DNA of 24,051 bases. Source: CAYLLE01 sp964384485. Its GTDB lineage: Bacteria; Spirochaetota; Spirochaetia; CAYLLE01. The translations under genes were made by a program, and so were the position numbers. The stretch covers positions 1 to 24,051 of the forward strand of contig CAYLLE010000042.1 in the NCBI GenBank assembly GCA_964384485.1, read 5' to 3'. The notes under the pieces are model-generated. The model did not search any database. It saw nothing but the letters and a program-made list of their open reading frames with translations, and was not told the DNA's origin. Numbering within the stretch: the stretch's first letter is position 1; each line of letters opens with the position of its first letter. Below, in pieces: positions 8,133-16,691 of this stretch.

Positions 8133-9044
8133 ATGTTTCTTAAACGAAAAACCAGAGAAGATATTATATTTGATACCATTAACACATTCGGTCTTATTAT
8201 ATTAGCTTTCATAACGCTGTATCCGTTTTGGTATATCCTCGTTATTTCTTTTAATGACGCGATAGATACCGTCCGCGGCGGCGCAATGATCTGGCCCAGG
8301 GCGTTTACCACATATAATTTTCAGGTACTCTTAACGGACAATAACATTTTTAATGCTGCTTATGTATCGGTTGCCCGTACCCTTGTCGGGACAGTTACCA
8401 GTGTTTTTTGCACTGCAATGATGGCATTTACGTTAAGCAGAAGAGAATATATCTTCCGAAAACCTCTCACTGTCTTATTCGTGCTAACAATGTATTTCAA
8501 CGGCGGGTTGATTCCAACATATTTTCTTATCCGGAGAGTCGGTCTGTTAAACAATTTCTTGGTATATATAATTCCGAATTTGGTGATGGCTTTTAACATA
8601 ATCGTAATGCGGACAAACATGGAAACCATTCCCGAGAGCTTTGTTGAATCAGCCAGGATGGAAGGCGCCAATGATTTTACGATTTTTATGCGTATAATTT
8701 TCCCCCTCTCCATGCCCGTAGTAGCTACCGTTTCTCTTTTTGTGGGAGTAGGTCAATGGAATTCCTGGTTTGATACGTTTCTTTATGCTCCCCGAACTCC
8801 ATCACTGTTTACGCTTCAATATGAGCTTATGAAGATCCTGCAGAGTACGATGGCTACTCAAACCGCCCGGACCGCGGAAGCAATGATGGAGAGGTTTGAC
8901 CGGGAGCAGATGACCCAGATGATTACGCCAAAAGCAATCCGGGCATCCATGACCATTCTTGCTACTGCTCCGATTATCATGATTTATCCCTTTCTCCAGC
9001 GATACTTTGTAAAAGGTTTCATGATTGGAGGAATAAAAGGATAA
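8133..9044 (+). CDS. Sugar ABC transporter permease, LplC/YtcP type
   Basis: A 303-aa partner permease with about six spans. The start MFLKRKTREDIIFDTINTF and the first span with YPFWYILVISFND are typical of LplC/YtcP. The EAA loop is ESARMEGANDFTIFMRIIFPLSMP from residue 172. It ends KGFMIGGIKG, the usual ending of this family. The start follows the first permease by 14 bp with aggaa upstream. Its TAA stop (9042-9044) shares a base with the ATG of the GH31 gene, so transporter and enzyme are made together. With the 7201 product it forms the channel for the sugar delivered by the 5491 binding protein. Confidence 0.94.
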   Translation: MFLKRKTREDIIFDTINTFGLIILAFITLYPFWYILVISFNDAIDTVRGGAMIWPRAFTTYNFQVLLTDNNIFNAAYVSVARTLVGTVTSVFCTAMMAFTLSRREYIFRKPLTVLFVLTMYFNGGLIPTYFLIRRVGLLNNFLVYIIPNLVMAFNIIVMRTNMETIPESFVESARMEGANDFTIFMRIIFPLSMPVVATVSLFVGVGQWNSWFDTFLYAPRTPSLFTLQYELMKILQSTMATQTARTAEAMMERFDREQMTQMITPKAIRASMTILATAPIIMIYPFLQRYFVKGFMIGGIKG

Positions 9045-11479
9045 TGAACCAGTTTAAAATTGATACGGCACCAAAAGCCCATCAGGATGCTGTAGTCAAA
9101 GCAGAGCATGTACGGTTTACCGTCCTCACTTCAAGACTCATCCGGATCGAATATAGTCCGGAAAATCGGTTTGAGGATCGGGCAAGTGAAGTGTTCTGGT
9201 ACCGGAAACAGCCGGTACCGAGTTTTACGGTGGATCGGAGTGAGCAGACACTGGTAATCCGCACCGATCATCTGAAAATTACATATACAGGCAGAGGCGC
9301 TTCATTTTCCCAGTATAATCTGGGAGTAACACTTATCGAAGATGATGTGACCTGGAAATACGGTGAATTATCCTGGATGCATAATTTGAAGGGGACTGCC
9401 CGGACCCTGGATAATATAGACGGCGACGCCGTAACGCTGGGAGAAGGGCTTATGTCCACCAGGGGATGGAGCGTGATTGATGACTCCGGATCTGTGGTAT
9501 TCCTCCCGGATGGATGGATAACGAGAAGGTTTGACCCTGTTGAAACTCAGCTGGCAGAAAATACGAAAGATCTGTACTTCTTTGGATACGGGAAGGATTA
9601 CAAAAACTGTCTCCGGGATTTCTACCGTGTAAGCGGAGCAGTACCCATGGTACCGCGGTATGTTCTGGGAAACTGGTGGAGCCGGTACTGGGAATACACA
9701 GAGGAAACCATGATGGAACTCATAGAATCTTTTGAAGAGCATGATATACCCCTGACGGTTTTCATCATGGATATGGACTGGCACATTGTAGAAAACAAAT
9801 ATACAAACGGGTGGACCGGGTATTCATGGAATCGGAAATTATTTCCCGACCCGAAGAGACTGATGAAGAGGATTCACACAAAAGGATTACGTACCGCCCT
9901 AAACCTCCATCCCGCCGACGGTGTACATCCCCATGAGGAGATGTATACCGAAATGGCTGAGCATTTAGGTAACCCCGTTTCCCGTGGAGAGGGTATTCCG
10001 TTTGATATGACTGATACCGACTACGTGTCGGCATATTTCACTTTTCTGCACCATCCGCATGAAAAAATCGGAGTGGATTTTTGGTGGATGGATTGGCAGC
10101 AGGGAACTGAAACCGGTATGCCCGGTCTTGATCCGCTGATGTGGCTGAACCACCTGCATTATTTGGATCTAAAACGGTCAGAAGATAAGCGCGGTCTTGT
10201 CTTTTCCCGGTACGGAGGATTGGGGAGCCACCGGTATCCGGTTGGTTTTTCGGGAGATACTATTGTGAGCTGGAAATCCCTCGCGTTTCAGCCCTATTTT
10301 ACCGCTACCTCAGCAAATGTGGGATACGGGTGGTGGAGCCACGATATCGGCGGACATATGATCGGTACCGGTGACCGGGAACTGTACATCCGGTGGGTCC
10401 AGTTCGGAGTGTTCAGCCCGGTTATGCGCGTTCACAGTTCCAAGAACCGGTATAACGAAAGGCTGCCCTGGGCCTATGACTGCAGGACATACCGTATCCT
10501 GAAAGAATATATGCAGCTAAGGCATTCTTTAATACCTTACCTCTATACGATGATGAGACGCAATCACAAAGATGGACTTCCCCTTTGTCTGCCCATGTAT
10601 TATGAACATCCCGAATTTGACCAAGCCTATTCAGTACCGGGACAGTATTATTTTGGGCCGAATATTATTTGTGCCCCCTTCACTTCTCCCGGAGATACTG
10701 ATCTGCGGTTGTCCAGACAGCAGGTGTGGCTGCCTCCGGGCAGATGGTTTAATTTTTTTAACGGTGAGTTTTATCCGGGAGGAAAAAGGTATGGAATTTA
10801 CGGTGATTTGGAAGACATGCCGGTGTTCGCGTCGGAAGGTGCGGTTATTCCTATGGAGCCGAAATCGGCGGTGCGCGCAGCGGGAAATCCCCTGGAACTG
10901 GATATTCTAATATTTCCGGGAAAAGACGGCAGTTTCGATTTGTACGAAGATGACGGCATAAGTCAGAAGTATCAGAGCGGTGAATTTGCCCTGACTCCTT
11001 TTCGGGTTACATGGCAGGATGATTTTCTGCGTGTAATTATCGGACCTGCTGAAGGACGAGTCCGATGTATTCCGAAATACCGGACATACAATATAGTATT
11101 CCGGGGGTTTTTAGAGCCGAAGAATCATATTGTAATGTTAGACGGTCGGGAGCTATGTGTTGCCGGATCGTATAACAGTTCGGCAAAGGAATATGTTTTA
11201 ACAATTCCGGAGGTGATTAGCGAACAAAAGCTTGAATTATTCCTTTATGCTGACGGTAATGGTCTGATACAGAATAAGATTGATATTTTTAACAGGTGCC
11301 GTAAACTGTTGTTCGCCATGAATGTCCGGGACGTAGTGAAACGGGACATCGACAGCGCTCTGGAACGTGAAATATCTCCTGCTGTTCTAAAGGATATGAC
11401 CCGATTCCTATCACCAAGTCAGGTGCGGGCATTGACGGAAACGATACAAAATACTGATTGGGAAAATATATTGGCATGA
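9044..11479 (+). CDS. Glycoside hydrolase family 31 enzyme (intracellular alpha-glycosidase)
   Basis: An 811-aa GH31 protein without signal peptide, so cytoplasmic. An N-terminal beta-sandwich (about 1-200) precedes the (beta/alpha)8 barrel. Barrel landmarks: VFIMDMDWH (239-247), catalytic nucleophile D350 in VDFWWMDWQQG, acid/base D405 in VGFSGDT, and WSHDIGGHMIG (431-441). C-terminal beta domains follow, including DLYEDDGISQKY. Residues about 740-811 form an extra helical tail. GH31 enzymes act on alpha-glucosides, alpha-xylosides and related sugars or transfer glucosyl units; motifs alone do not settle the substrate. The start overlaps the permease stop by one base and has ggagg upstream. 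The next gene overlaps it by ATGA. Confidence 0.93.
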   Translation: MNQFKIDTAPKAHQDAVVKAEHVRFTVLTSRLIRIEYSPENRFEDRASEVFWYRKQPVPSFTVDRSEQTLVIRTDHLKITYTGRGASFSQYNLGVTLIEDDVTWKYGELSWMHNLKGTARTLDNIDGDAVTLGEGLMSTRGWSVIDDSGSVVFLPDGWITRRFDPVETQLAENTKDLYFFGYGKDYKNCLRDFYRVSGAVPMVPRYVLGNWWSRYWEYTEETMMELIESFEEHDIPLTVFIMDMDWHIVENKYTNGWTGYSWNRKLFPDPKRLMKRIHTKGLRTALNLHPADGVHPHEEMYTEMAEHLGNPVSRGEGIPFDMTDTDYVSAYFTFLHHPHEKIGVDFWWMDWQQGTETGMPGLDPLMWLNHLHYLDLKRSEDKRGLVFSRYGGLGSHRYPVGFSGDTIVSWKSLAFQPYFTATSANVGYGWWSHDIGGHMIGTGDRELYIRWVQFGVFSPVMRVHSSKNRYNERLPWAYDCRTYRILKEYMQLRHSLIPYLYTMMRRNHKDGLPLCLPMYYEHPEFDQAYSVPGQYYFGPNIICAPFTSPGDTDLRLSRQQVWLPPGRWFNFFNGEFYPGGKRYGIYGDLEDMPVFASEGAVIPMEPKSAVRAAGNPLELDILIFPGKDGSFDLYEDDGISQKYQSGEFALTPFRVTWQDDFLRVIIGPAEGRVRCIPKYRTYNIVFRGFLEPKNHIVMLDGRELCVAGSYNSSAKEYVLTIPEVISEQKLELFLYADGNGLIQNKIDIFNRCRKLLFAMNVRDVVKRDIDSALEREISPAVLKDMTRFLSPSQVRALTETIQNTDWENILA

Positions 11480-13545
11480 GACGTAACATATCCAGAGGAG
11501 ATATAATCAGGACCCGGTACCCCGATATTGGGAATGAGCCGGCAAACATCTACTTGGGAAGCGGCAGCTTCGGGGCCGCGGTTGGGCCGTCAGGGCTGAT
11601 GGATACTGAATATACTCCGCGGAGCTGGGACAGCAGACCCAATACCCTCCTCATGCACGCCGGTCACTGGCTCCGGGGAGCATACGGGCTGGACGCGGCA
11701 GTTCCCCTGGGCCGGCTTTATTTTTCGGGATTACCGGAACGACTGCCGGAAACATATTATCAGCATCTCCACCTGTATGACGGATTTCTCGAAACTCGTC
11801 TGCGGTATCCGGGGCTGCGGTTTTCTGCCAGGCTGTATTTCAACCCCGAGCTTCGGAATATTCTCGCGGTTGATTTTTCATACTCCGCAGCAAGTGACGC
11901 ACAGTTGCCGGATATAATTTTTACGGTGATTCCGGAAACCCGGTCAAGTTATCAGCAGAATGTTATAACAACGATTGAAAACCCCCTTATTGATGAAAAA
12001 AGACCGCTCATAAAGTGCCGCATCGTTTCCGCCTCGGACGCGAAAAACGCACCGGGAAGGAAGCCGGCGGAAAGTCTTCTCTTTCTGCAGGTAACATCCG
12101 CCGATGAAGGCGCCGATTTTCTGTATAAAGAAAACCGGATTGTTTTAAAGTTTAAAAGCCGTTGCGGAGAGAGCCGGATCCTTCTCGGCTCCGCCGGAAT
12201 CAGCCGGAGAGATGAACTGGAGCATGAACTGGAAACAGCGGCCGGGGACAGTAACTACTCCGGTACCGCCGCGGCCGCCTGGAACCGCCGGTGGGGATCT
12301 TCTTATGTGGATCTGCCGGATGACCGGTTCCAGGCTCTTTGGACAAGATCGGTGTACTATCTGTTATCAAGTTATTCTGCTGATCTTTATTGCCCGGTAT
12401 CACCCATGGGCTATACCGGTAACGGCTGGCCATATCATTTTCCACAGGACATGGCATATATTTTTCCGGTTTTTCTTCGTCTTGGTCATTTTGATATCGC
12501 TGAGTCGATTGTTGGATATTTCCGTAAGTGTTTAGAAAACATGCGTGACTTTACATCGCGGATTTACGGCAGGGAAGGTATTTTCTGGGCATGGGAATTT
12601 CCAATGGATGAACACTCACTGCTCCTTTCGGAAGGGTCGCCTAATTGGTATCAATTTGAATTGCACAACAGCGCCTATCCGGCGTTTATGGCATTTGAAA
12701 CCTTCATGCATACCAGGAACCGGGAGTGGGGAAGGGAAACGGCCTTCCCGATTATATTGGGATCGGCTCGTTTCTATGGTGACATTTTAGTCCGGGAGGA
12801 GGACGGGAGCTGGGGGATTCACATAACACCTTCCATGGGTCAGGACGAATGGGGCGGCATAGACGGGAAAAATTATCTCTGTGCTCTATTCAGTGCCGAA
12901 TACTGTTTGAAAACGGCTTTAAAAACGGCGGAATATCTTGAAACGACGCTGCCGGAAAAGGAAAAATGGGAGGAGATCCTGAGTGACGGTCTCGCCTACA
13001 ACCGGCTCTATCACCAGGAATACGGTATATACATGCCCTGCCAGGTTGATCCTTCCGAGTATAAACTCGGCCGTCAAAAACATCCTGTCCAGCTGGGACC
13101 GGCTGCTTTTATTCCGGGAAAACCGGCGGCCGGACCGGAATATAAAGCCTTTGCCGTACGGGAACAACTGTGCCGGGGAGCCGGTGAGGGTTTTTATACC
13201 GGGTGGACGTTGGCAACATACTGGCTTACGGCAATACGGCTGGGAAAGTTTGAGGAATTCGTTAACGAGCTTGAGAAAGCAGTTCCAGCTTCTTACGCCG
13301 ATCCGGATTGGACCGTGTTATACGAAACTTCCGGAGACGGAAGCATGCCGATGTATCTGACGAATCACGGGCTGTATGTGCAGGCAGTGAATGATACTTT
13401 TGGCGGCTCCTTTTTCCGGGATATTAGCACCGCTTCCGGAGCTCCCCAATCCTGGGAAGGCGCTGAATTCCACAATTTTCATCTGCCCGGAGGGAAAACA
13501 TCAAGCGGGAAATGTGTTGATGGAAAGGTTACTATAAAACTTTAG
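11476..13545 (+). CDS. GH65-like (clan GH-L) glycoside hydrolase or phosphorylase
   Basis: About 689 aa from the ATG at 11476, which overlaps the GH31 stop as ATGA; an in-frame TTG at 11458 is a weaker choice. No signal peptide, so cytoplasmic. The N-terminal half is beta-rich (NIYLGSGSFGAAVGPSGL), the C-terminal half helical, as in the (alpha/alpha)6-barrel families GH65/GH95/GH142. The segment ITPSMGQDEWGGIDGKNY resembles the GH65 block GPDEYH...DNNAYTN and would place the general acid at E458. PYHFPQDMAYIFPVFLRLGH matches the barrel entry that reads FWDxExF in GH65. I do not see the phosphate-binding glycine loop of GH65 phosphorylases, so a hydrolase is possible. Function with the GH31 gene suggests alpha-glucan oligosaccharide breakdown; exact family is uncertain. 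Confidence 0.7.
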   Translation: MRRNISRGDIIRTRYPDIGNEPANIYLGSGSFGAAVGPSGLMDTEYTPRSWDSRPNTLLMHAGHWLRGAYGLDAAVPLGRLYFSGLPERLPETYYQHLHLYDGFLETRLRYPGLRFSARLYFNPELRNILAVDFSYSAASDAQLPDIIFTVIPETRSSYQQNVITTIENPLIDEKRPLIKCRIVSASDAKNAPGRKPAESLLFLQVTSADEGADFLYKENRIVLKFKSRCGESRILLGSAGISRRDELEHELETAAGDSNYSGTAAAAWNRRWGSSYVDLPDDRFQALWTRSVYYLLSSYSADLYCPVSPMGYTGNGWPYHFPQDMAYIFPVFLRLGHFDIAESIVGYFRKCLENMRDFTSRIYGREGIFWAWEFPMDEHSLLLSEGSPNWYQFELHNSAYPAFMAFETFMHTRNREWGRETAFPIILGSARFYGDILVREEDGSWGIHITPSMGQDEWGGIDGKNYLCALFSAEYCLKTALKTAEYLETTLPEKEKWEEILSDGLAYNRLYHQEYGIYMPCQVDPSEYKLGRQKHPVQLGPAAFIPGKPAAGPEYKAFAVREQLCRGAGEGFYTGWTLATYWLTAIRLGKFEEFVNELEKAVPASYADPDWTVLYETSGDGSMPMYLTNHGLYVQAVNDTFGGSFFRDISTASGAPQSWEGAEFHNFHLPGGKTSSGKCVDGKVTIKL

Positions 13546-13579
13546 TTCCTGTGGCTATTTCATAGAAAAAATTGGTGAT

Positions 13580-14377
13580 TTATGGTAAACGCTCCGACAA
13601 AATCCCGTAGATCCTGCCATAGGATGATTCCGGAAGATCTTCGCTGATCTGTATCATGTACGGGGTATCCCGGCCGAACTCAATTTTTAATTGAGTGATG
13701 AAACTGTTGATTTCCTCATCCGGTGATTCTGCCAGAGATGACGGAAAATTCGGACATAATGTTTTATCCAAAAATGTTTCAACCGCCTCGGTAACGGAGA
13801 TGTCGCCTCCCATTACGGGAAGCGAGAATGAATCGAGAACATCAAACCGGCTCCCGGCAACAAGATTTTTCAGCGCCTTTAGTCTGCCGTCCATATGGAC
13901 AACATAAATTTTCCCCGCATCTTTAAGCTGGGATCCTATCTTCTCATACCGGGGCAGAAGGAAGGTCTCGTAATTGTACGGCGGAGTCAGGTCCGATGTG
14001 ACGTTATCCGGCTGCCAAACCGCTTCTGCTTTTGACTGCATGACGAATGAGATCTGTTCATCAATTTTTCTGTCAATCGCGTCCATAAGGGACAGCACGG
14101 AATCAGGATTCCTGTACAGATCGAAAAAATACTGCTCCGCACCGGCTAATTCTATCATTATCTTCTGGTATGGATTCCGCTCTATCCGGGGAATTACCAA
14201 GCCGTCTTCACCCAGAGATTCTATTTTAGCCTTTATCGCTTTTTCGTTGGATCTGAGGATTGAATTCTCTACCAGGTACCGCACAATCTTGTAATCTTCT
14301 GAAGTTTTAATAAAATAGTCCACCGTCCATTTCTTCCCAGAATTATATTCATCGTTGTAGACGATCTGGAACGGCAC
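13580..14377 (-). pseudogene. 5'-truncated UroD-superfamily gene
   Basis: 265 codons from a GTG at 14377, against 330-380 residues for complete relatives. It begins inside the domain (VPFQIVYNDEYNSGKKWTVD, then FIKTSEDYKIVRYLVEN), so about 90-100 N-terminal residues are missing; an in-frame TAA lies three codons before the GTG. No Shine-Dalgarno is seen. The rest looks intact: NYETFLLPRYEKI, the barrel motif YVVHMDGRLKAL, and a C-terminus ending GILSERLP. UroD-superfamily members include uroporphyrinogen decarboxylase and corrinoid methyltransferases such as MtaA/CmuA; those in sugar loci have no settled function. It converges on the GH65-like gene and follows the AraC gene by 51 bp in the same direction. 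Probably non-functional, though a translated fragment is possible. Confidence 0.65.
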
Positions 14378-14428
14378 ATTGATGAATTACAGGAGAGGAC
14401 TCAGGACGGCCTCGTGGAGGAGGGTAGA

Positions 14429-15277
14429 CTAAAACCGGGCAGAATTCTTCCCGCGTATCGAAAATAAAGCGCCCTCCTGCCCCCGCCTGTACTCCCGAGG
14501 CGGCACCCCCGCGTATTTCTTAAAAAACCGGCTGAAATGATAGGCGCTCGAAAAATGGAGTCTGTACGCGATCATATCCAGTCCCATTCTGCTGGTGCGG
14601 AGGAACCGGCAGGCTAAATCGTACCGGGAACGGTCGTAACATGCCTTCGGAGTCATTCCTGTTTCGAGTTTAAAAACCTGTACGAAGCGGCAGGCCCCGA
14701 GTCCGGCCCGTTTAGCCAGCGCTGCTGTGTCCAGTGTTTCCAGGGGCAGACGGCTCATCTCCTCTGCCATGGTATGTATAGTCTGAGAGTAGGGTGTCGC
14801 TCCCTTCTGCTGCTCAGTTCCGGTAACGGCTAAAAACCAAGAGAGAAGAACAGCACCGAACCGGTAACATGCCCGTGATTTTGTCTCTGAATTGTTCTGC
14901 TTTAAGTCGTCCAGAATCATCCGGAAGTTTTCTTCTTCCCCGGGAACCGTTCCCGTGCGGAAAGGGATCCCTAATCCGGCACGGAGGGGTAAATCGGAAA
15001 AAAATTCGAACCACCAGAAATGCCACTTTTTGTCCGCTGTTCCGTAGGAGATGATATCGCTGCCGTCCAAGAGAATCACCGTTCCTGCTTGTAACCGGTA
15101 CTCCCGTGCTGTTACGGTTACGATACCTTCTCCCGCCCGGGTCATGACCGCAACCAGGCCCTGCTTCCGGCCGTTCGGGACGGAGTATGTTTCATCACCC
15201 TTAACATGAAAAGCGGTACGGATATCCACATTCGGAAGTCTGTTTTCGGCTGGGCACTCGGCAAAATCAAACCACAT
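14429..15277 (-). CDS. AraC-family transcriptional regulator with cupin-like sensor
   Basis: A 282-aa one-component regulator. Residues about 1-130 are a cupin-like AraC ligand domain (GEGIVTVTAREYRLQAGTVILLDG, then KWHFWWFEF, a characteristic of sugar-responsive AraC members). Residues about 175-272 are the double helix-turn-helix: LETLDTAALAKRAGLGACRFVQVFKLETGMTPKACYDR, then MGLDMIAYRLHFSSAYHFSRFFKKYAGVPPREYRR. It is divergent from the UroD-like gene at 15349 across 71 bp and is a strong candidate to control both that gene and itself. The ATG at 15277 has no Shine-Dalgarno, and a -10-like TACAAT ends 8 nt before it, so the message may be leaderless. Confidence 0.9.
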   Translation of the reverse strand: MWFDFAECPAENRLPNVDIRTAFHVKGDETYSVPNGRKQGLVAVMTRAGEGIVTVTAREYRLQAGTVILLDGSDIISYGTADKKWHFWWFEFFSDLPLRAGLGIPFRTGTVPGEEENFRMILDDLKQNNSETKSRACYRFGAVLLSWFLAVTGTEQQKGATPYSQTIHTMAEEMSRLPLETLDTAALAKRAGLGACRFVQVFKLETGMTPKACYDRSRYDLACRFLRTSRMGLDMIAYRLHFSSAYHFSRFFKKYAGVPPREYRRGQEGALFSIRGKNSARF

Positions 15278-15285
15278 ATTATCAT

Positions 15286-15291
15286 ATTGTA
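15286..15291 (-). promoter_or_regulatory. Putative -10 of the AraC gene
   Basis: On the minus strand TACAAT occupies 15291-15286. The six bases 17 nt upstream (atggca) match the -35 consensus at four positions. Transcription would start within about two bases of the ATG at 15277, giving a leaderless or nearly leaderless message. Confidence 0.45.
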
Positions 15292-15307
15292 TATCAAATT
15301 CTATTAT

Positions 15308-15337
15308 TTGCCATTAAACTCTGCCGTAAATTAAAAT
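15308..15337 (+). promoter_or_regulatory. Putative sigma-70 promoter of the UroD-like gene
   Basis: TTGCCA (15308-15313) and TAAAAT (15332-15337) are separated by 18 nt, each 5/6 to consensus. The predicted start site near 15344 is only about 5 nt before the ATG at 15349, and no Shine-Dalgarno is present. This promoter overlaps the opposing AraC promoter region, the usual arrangement for a divergent regulator and target. Confidence 0.5.
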
Positions 15338-15348
15338 ATTATGTATCC

Positions 15349-16476
15349 ATGGATGTAAAGCAGTCTATTCAAAAAGTCAGAGATATGTATGACATAAAAC
15401 CCGGCGCGCCTTTTCACCGCCGGGAGTTCGGATTTTACAGTCTGGAAGAATGGAAAACACAGGGCATGCCGGATATCGATCCCTATTCCCCTGAGGGAAG
15501 AGAGCTTTTTATGTATGATGAACCCGGCGCGTGCGGACTTTGGGAATTGGGATGGTGTGAGGCGTCGTTTAGTCCGGCCTTTGAGGTAGAAGTTCTGGAA
15601 GACCGGGGTAAATACGAACTGGTCCGGGACAGTGCAGGGCGGGAAGTTCTCTATTTCAAGAATAAGCGGAGCGGATTCATGCCTGAGTACGTGAATCATC
15701 CGCTGAAAGATGAGAAATCCTGGGAGGAACACCTGGTTTGGCGGCTCGATCCGGAATCACCGGAACGGTATCGTGATTTGGAAGCACGAATGGGAGCCAT
15801 ACAGGATGCGGCAGGGTTAGGAATGATGGTTACGCAGCATGTTATCGGCGGCTGTATGTACCTGCGGAGCCTTTTCGGACCCACGGAAATTCTCTACGCT
15901 TTCTATGATATGCCCGGTCTTATCCACAAAGTGATGGAAACCTGGCTTTCCCTTGCCGATTACGTTATCGCGAAGCATCAGGAATATATTGACCTGGATA
16001 TCCTTTTTCTCGCCGAAGACATCTGCTACAACAAAGGTCTCCTATACAGTCCCGATACGGTCCGGGAGTTCCTCTTCCCCTATTATCAGGAGCTGATTAA
16101 AAACATACGGCACCGTCAGAAGGACCGTACCAGAAAACTGCATATCCAAATCGATACCGACGGCTACTGTGTCCCAATGATCGACCTGTACCGGGAAGGG
16201 ATCGGCATGAATTCCCTAACCCCTTTCGAAGTTGCGTCAGGCTGTGATGTGGTCGCCATCGGGCGGGAGTACCCGGAGCTGGTCATGTCGGGAGGTATCG
16301 ATAAGCGGATACTCACCGCCGGCAAGGCGGAAATTGACCGGGAACTTGAACGGATTCTGCCGGTTATGCGGAAGCGGGGAGGGTATGCTCCCACATGCGA
16401 CCACGGGGTCCCGGCGGAGGTGAGTTACGGGAATTACCTCCATTACCGGAAGCGCTGTGTGGAGTTGGGAGGCTGA
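15349..16476 (+). CDS. UroD-superfamily protein (methyltransferase-like, substrate unknown)
   Basis: A full-length 375-aa UroD-superfamily protein. The N-terminus (KVRDMYDIKPGAPFHRREFG) and the segment FEVEVLEDRGKYELVRD match the uncharacterised UroD-like group found in sugar and aromatic loci. Later motifs: LFLAEDICYNKGLLYSP, the barrel motif HIQIDTDGYCVP where MtaA/CmuA have the zinc ligands HxC, LVMSGGIDKR, and the end PTCDHGVPAEVSYGNYLHY. The retained C and H of CDHGVP could bind metal. No corrinoid protein gene is nearby, so a methyltransferase role is only a family-level suggestion; it is unlikely to be the haem-pathway enzyme. The last 18 codons lie in a 55-bp segment duplicated across the scaffold gap, so the stop itself is reliable. 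Confidence 0.85.
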   Translation: MDVKQSIQKVRDMYDIKPGAPFHRREFGFYSLEEWKTQGMPDIDPYSPEGRELFMYDEPGACGLWELGWCEASFSPAFEVEVLEDRGKYELVRDSAGREVLYFKNKRSGFMPEYVNHPLKDEKSWEEHLVWRLDPESPERYRDLEARMGAIQDAAGLGMMVTQHVIGGCMYLRSLFGPTEILYAFYDMPGLIHKVMETWLSLADYVIAKHQEYIDLDILFLAEDICYNKGLLYSPDTVREFLFPYYQELIKNIRHRQKDRTRKLHIQIDTDGYCVPMIDLYREGIGMNSLTPFEVASGCDVVAIGREYPELVMSGGIDKRILTAGKAEIDRELERILPVMRKRGGYAPTCDHGVPAEVSYGNYLHYRKRCVELGG

Positions 16477-16477
16477 T
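16423..16477. repeat. 55-bp duplication, left of scaffold gap
   Basis: These 55 bases, the end of the UroD-like gene through its stop, recur exactly at 16578-16632. A 55-base identical overlap is the word size used by common short-read assemblers, so the two contigs overlap and the duplication is artificial. Confidence 0.9.
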
Positions 16478-16577
16478 NNNNNNNNNNNNNNNNNNNNNNN
16501 NNNNNNNNNNNNNNNNNNNNNNNNNNNNNNNNNNNNNNNNNNNNNNNNNNNNNNNNNNNNNNNNNNNNNNNNNNNNN
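16478..16577. other. Scaffold gap of exactly 100 N
   Basis: One hundred Ns of conventional fixed length. The flanks overlap by 55 bp, so the true sequence most likely joins directly, and about 155 bp here (gap plus one repeat copy) do not exist in the genome. Reading frames that run through the Ns are not real. Confidence 0.92.
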
Positions 16578-16632
16578 AGTTACGGGAATTACCTCCATTA
16601 CCGGAAGCGCTGTGTGGAGTTGGGAGGCTGAT
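16578..16632. repeat. 55-bp duplication, right of scaffold gap
   Basis: Exact second copy of 16423-16477. It should be merged with the first copy; it does not encode a second protein end. Confidence 0.9.
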
Positions 16633-16644
16633 GACGGAGCCGCG

Positions 16645-16674
16645 AAAAAATCTGCCGGCTGATGTGCCGCCGGC
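16645..16674 (-). terminator. Probable Rho-independent terminator of the minus-strand cluster
   Basis: On the minus strand, gccggc (16674-16669) and gccggc (16659-16654), a self-complementary pair, form a 6-bp GC stem with a 9-nt loop, followed by a run of six T (16650-16645). It lies 18 bp after the stop of the gene at 16692-17165. Confidence 0.6.
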
Positions 16675-16691
16675 GAAACAGCTATTTGTCC

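Noticed and set aside
9368..9784. A 138-codon minus-strand frame inside the GH31 gene
   Set aside because: Antisense to conserved GH31 sequence, with atypical composition.
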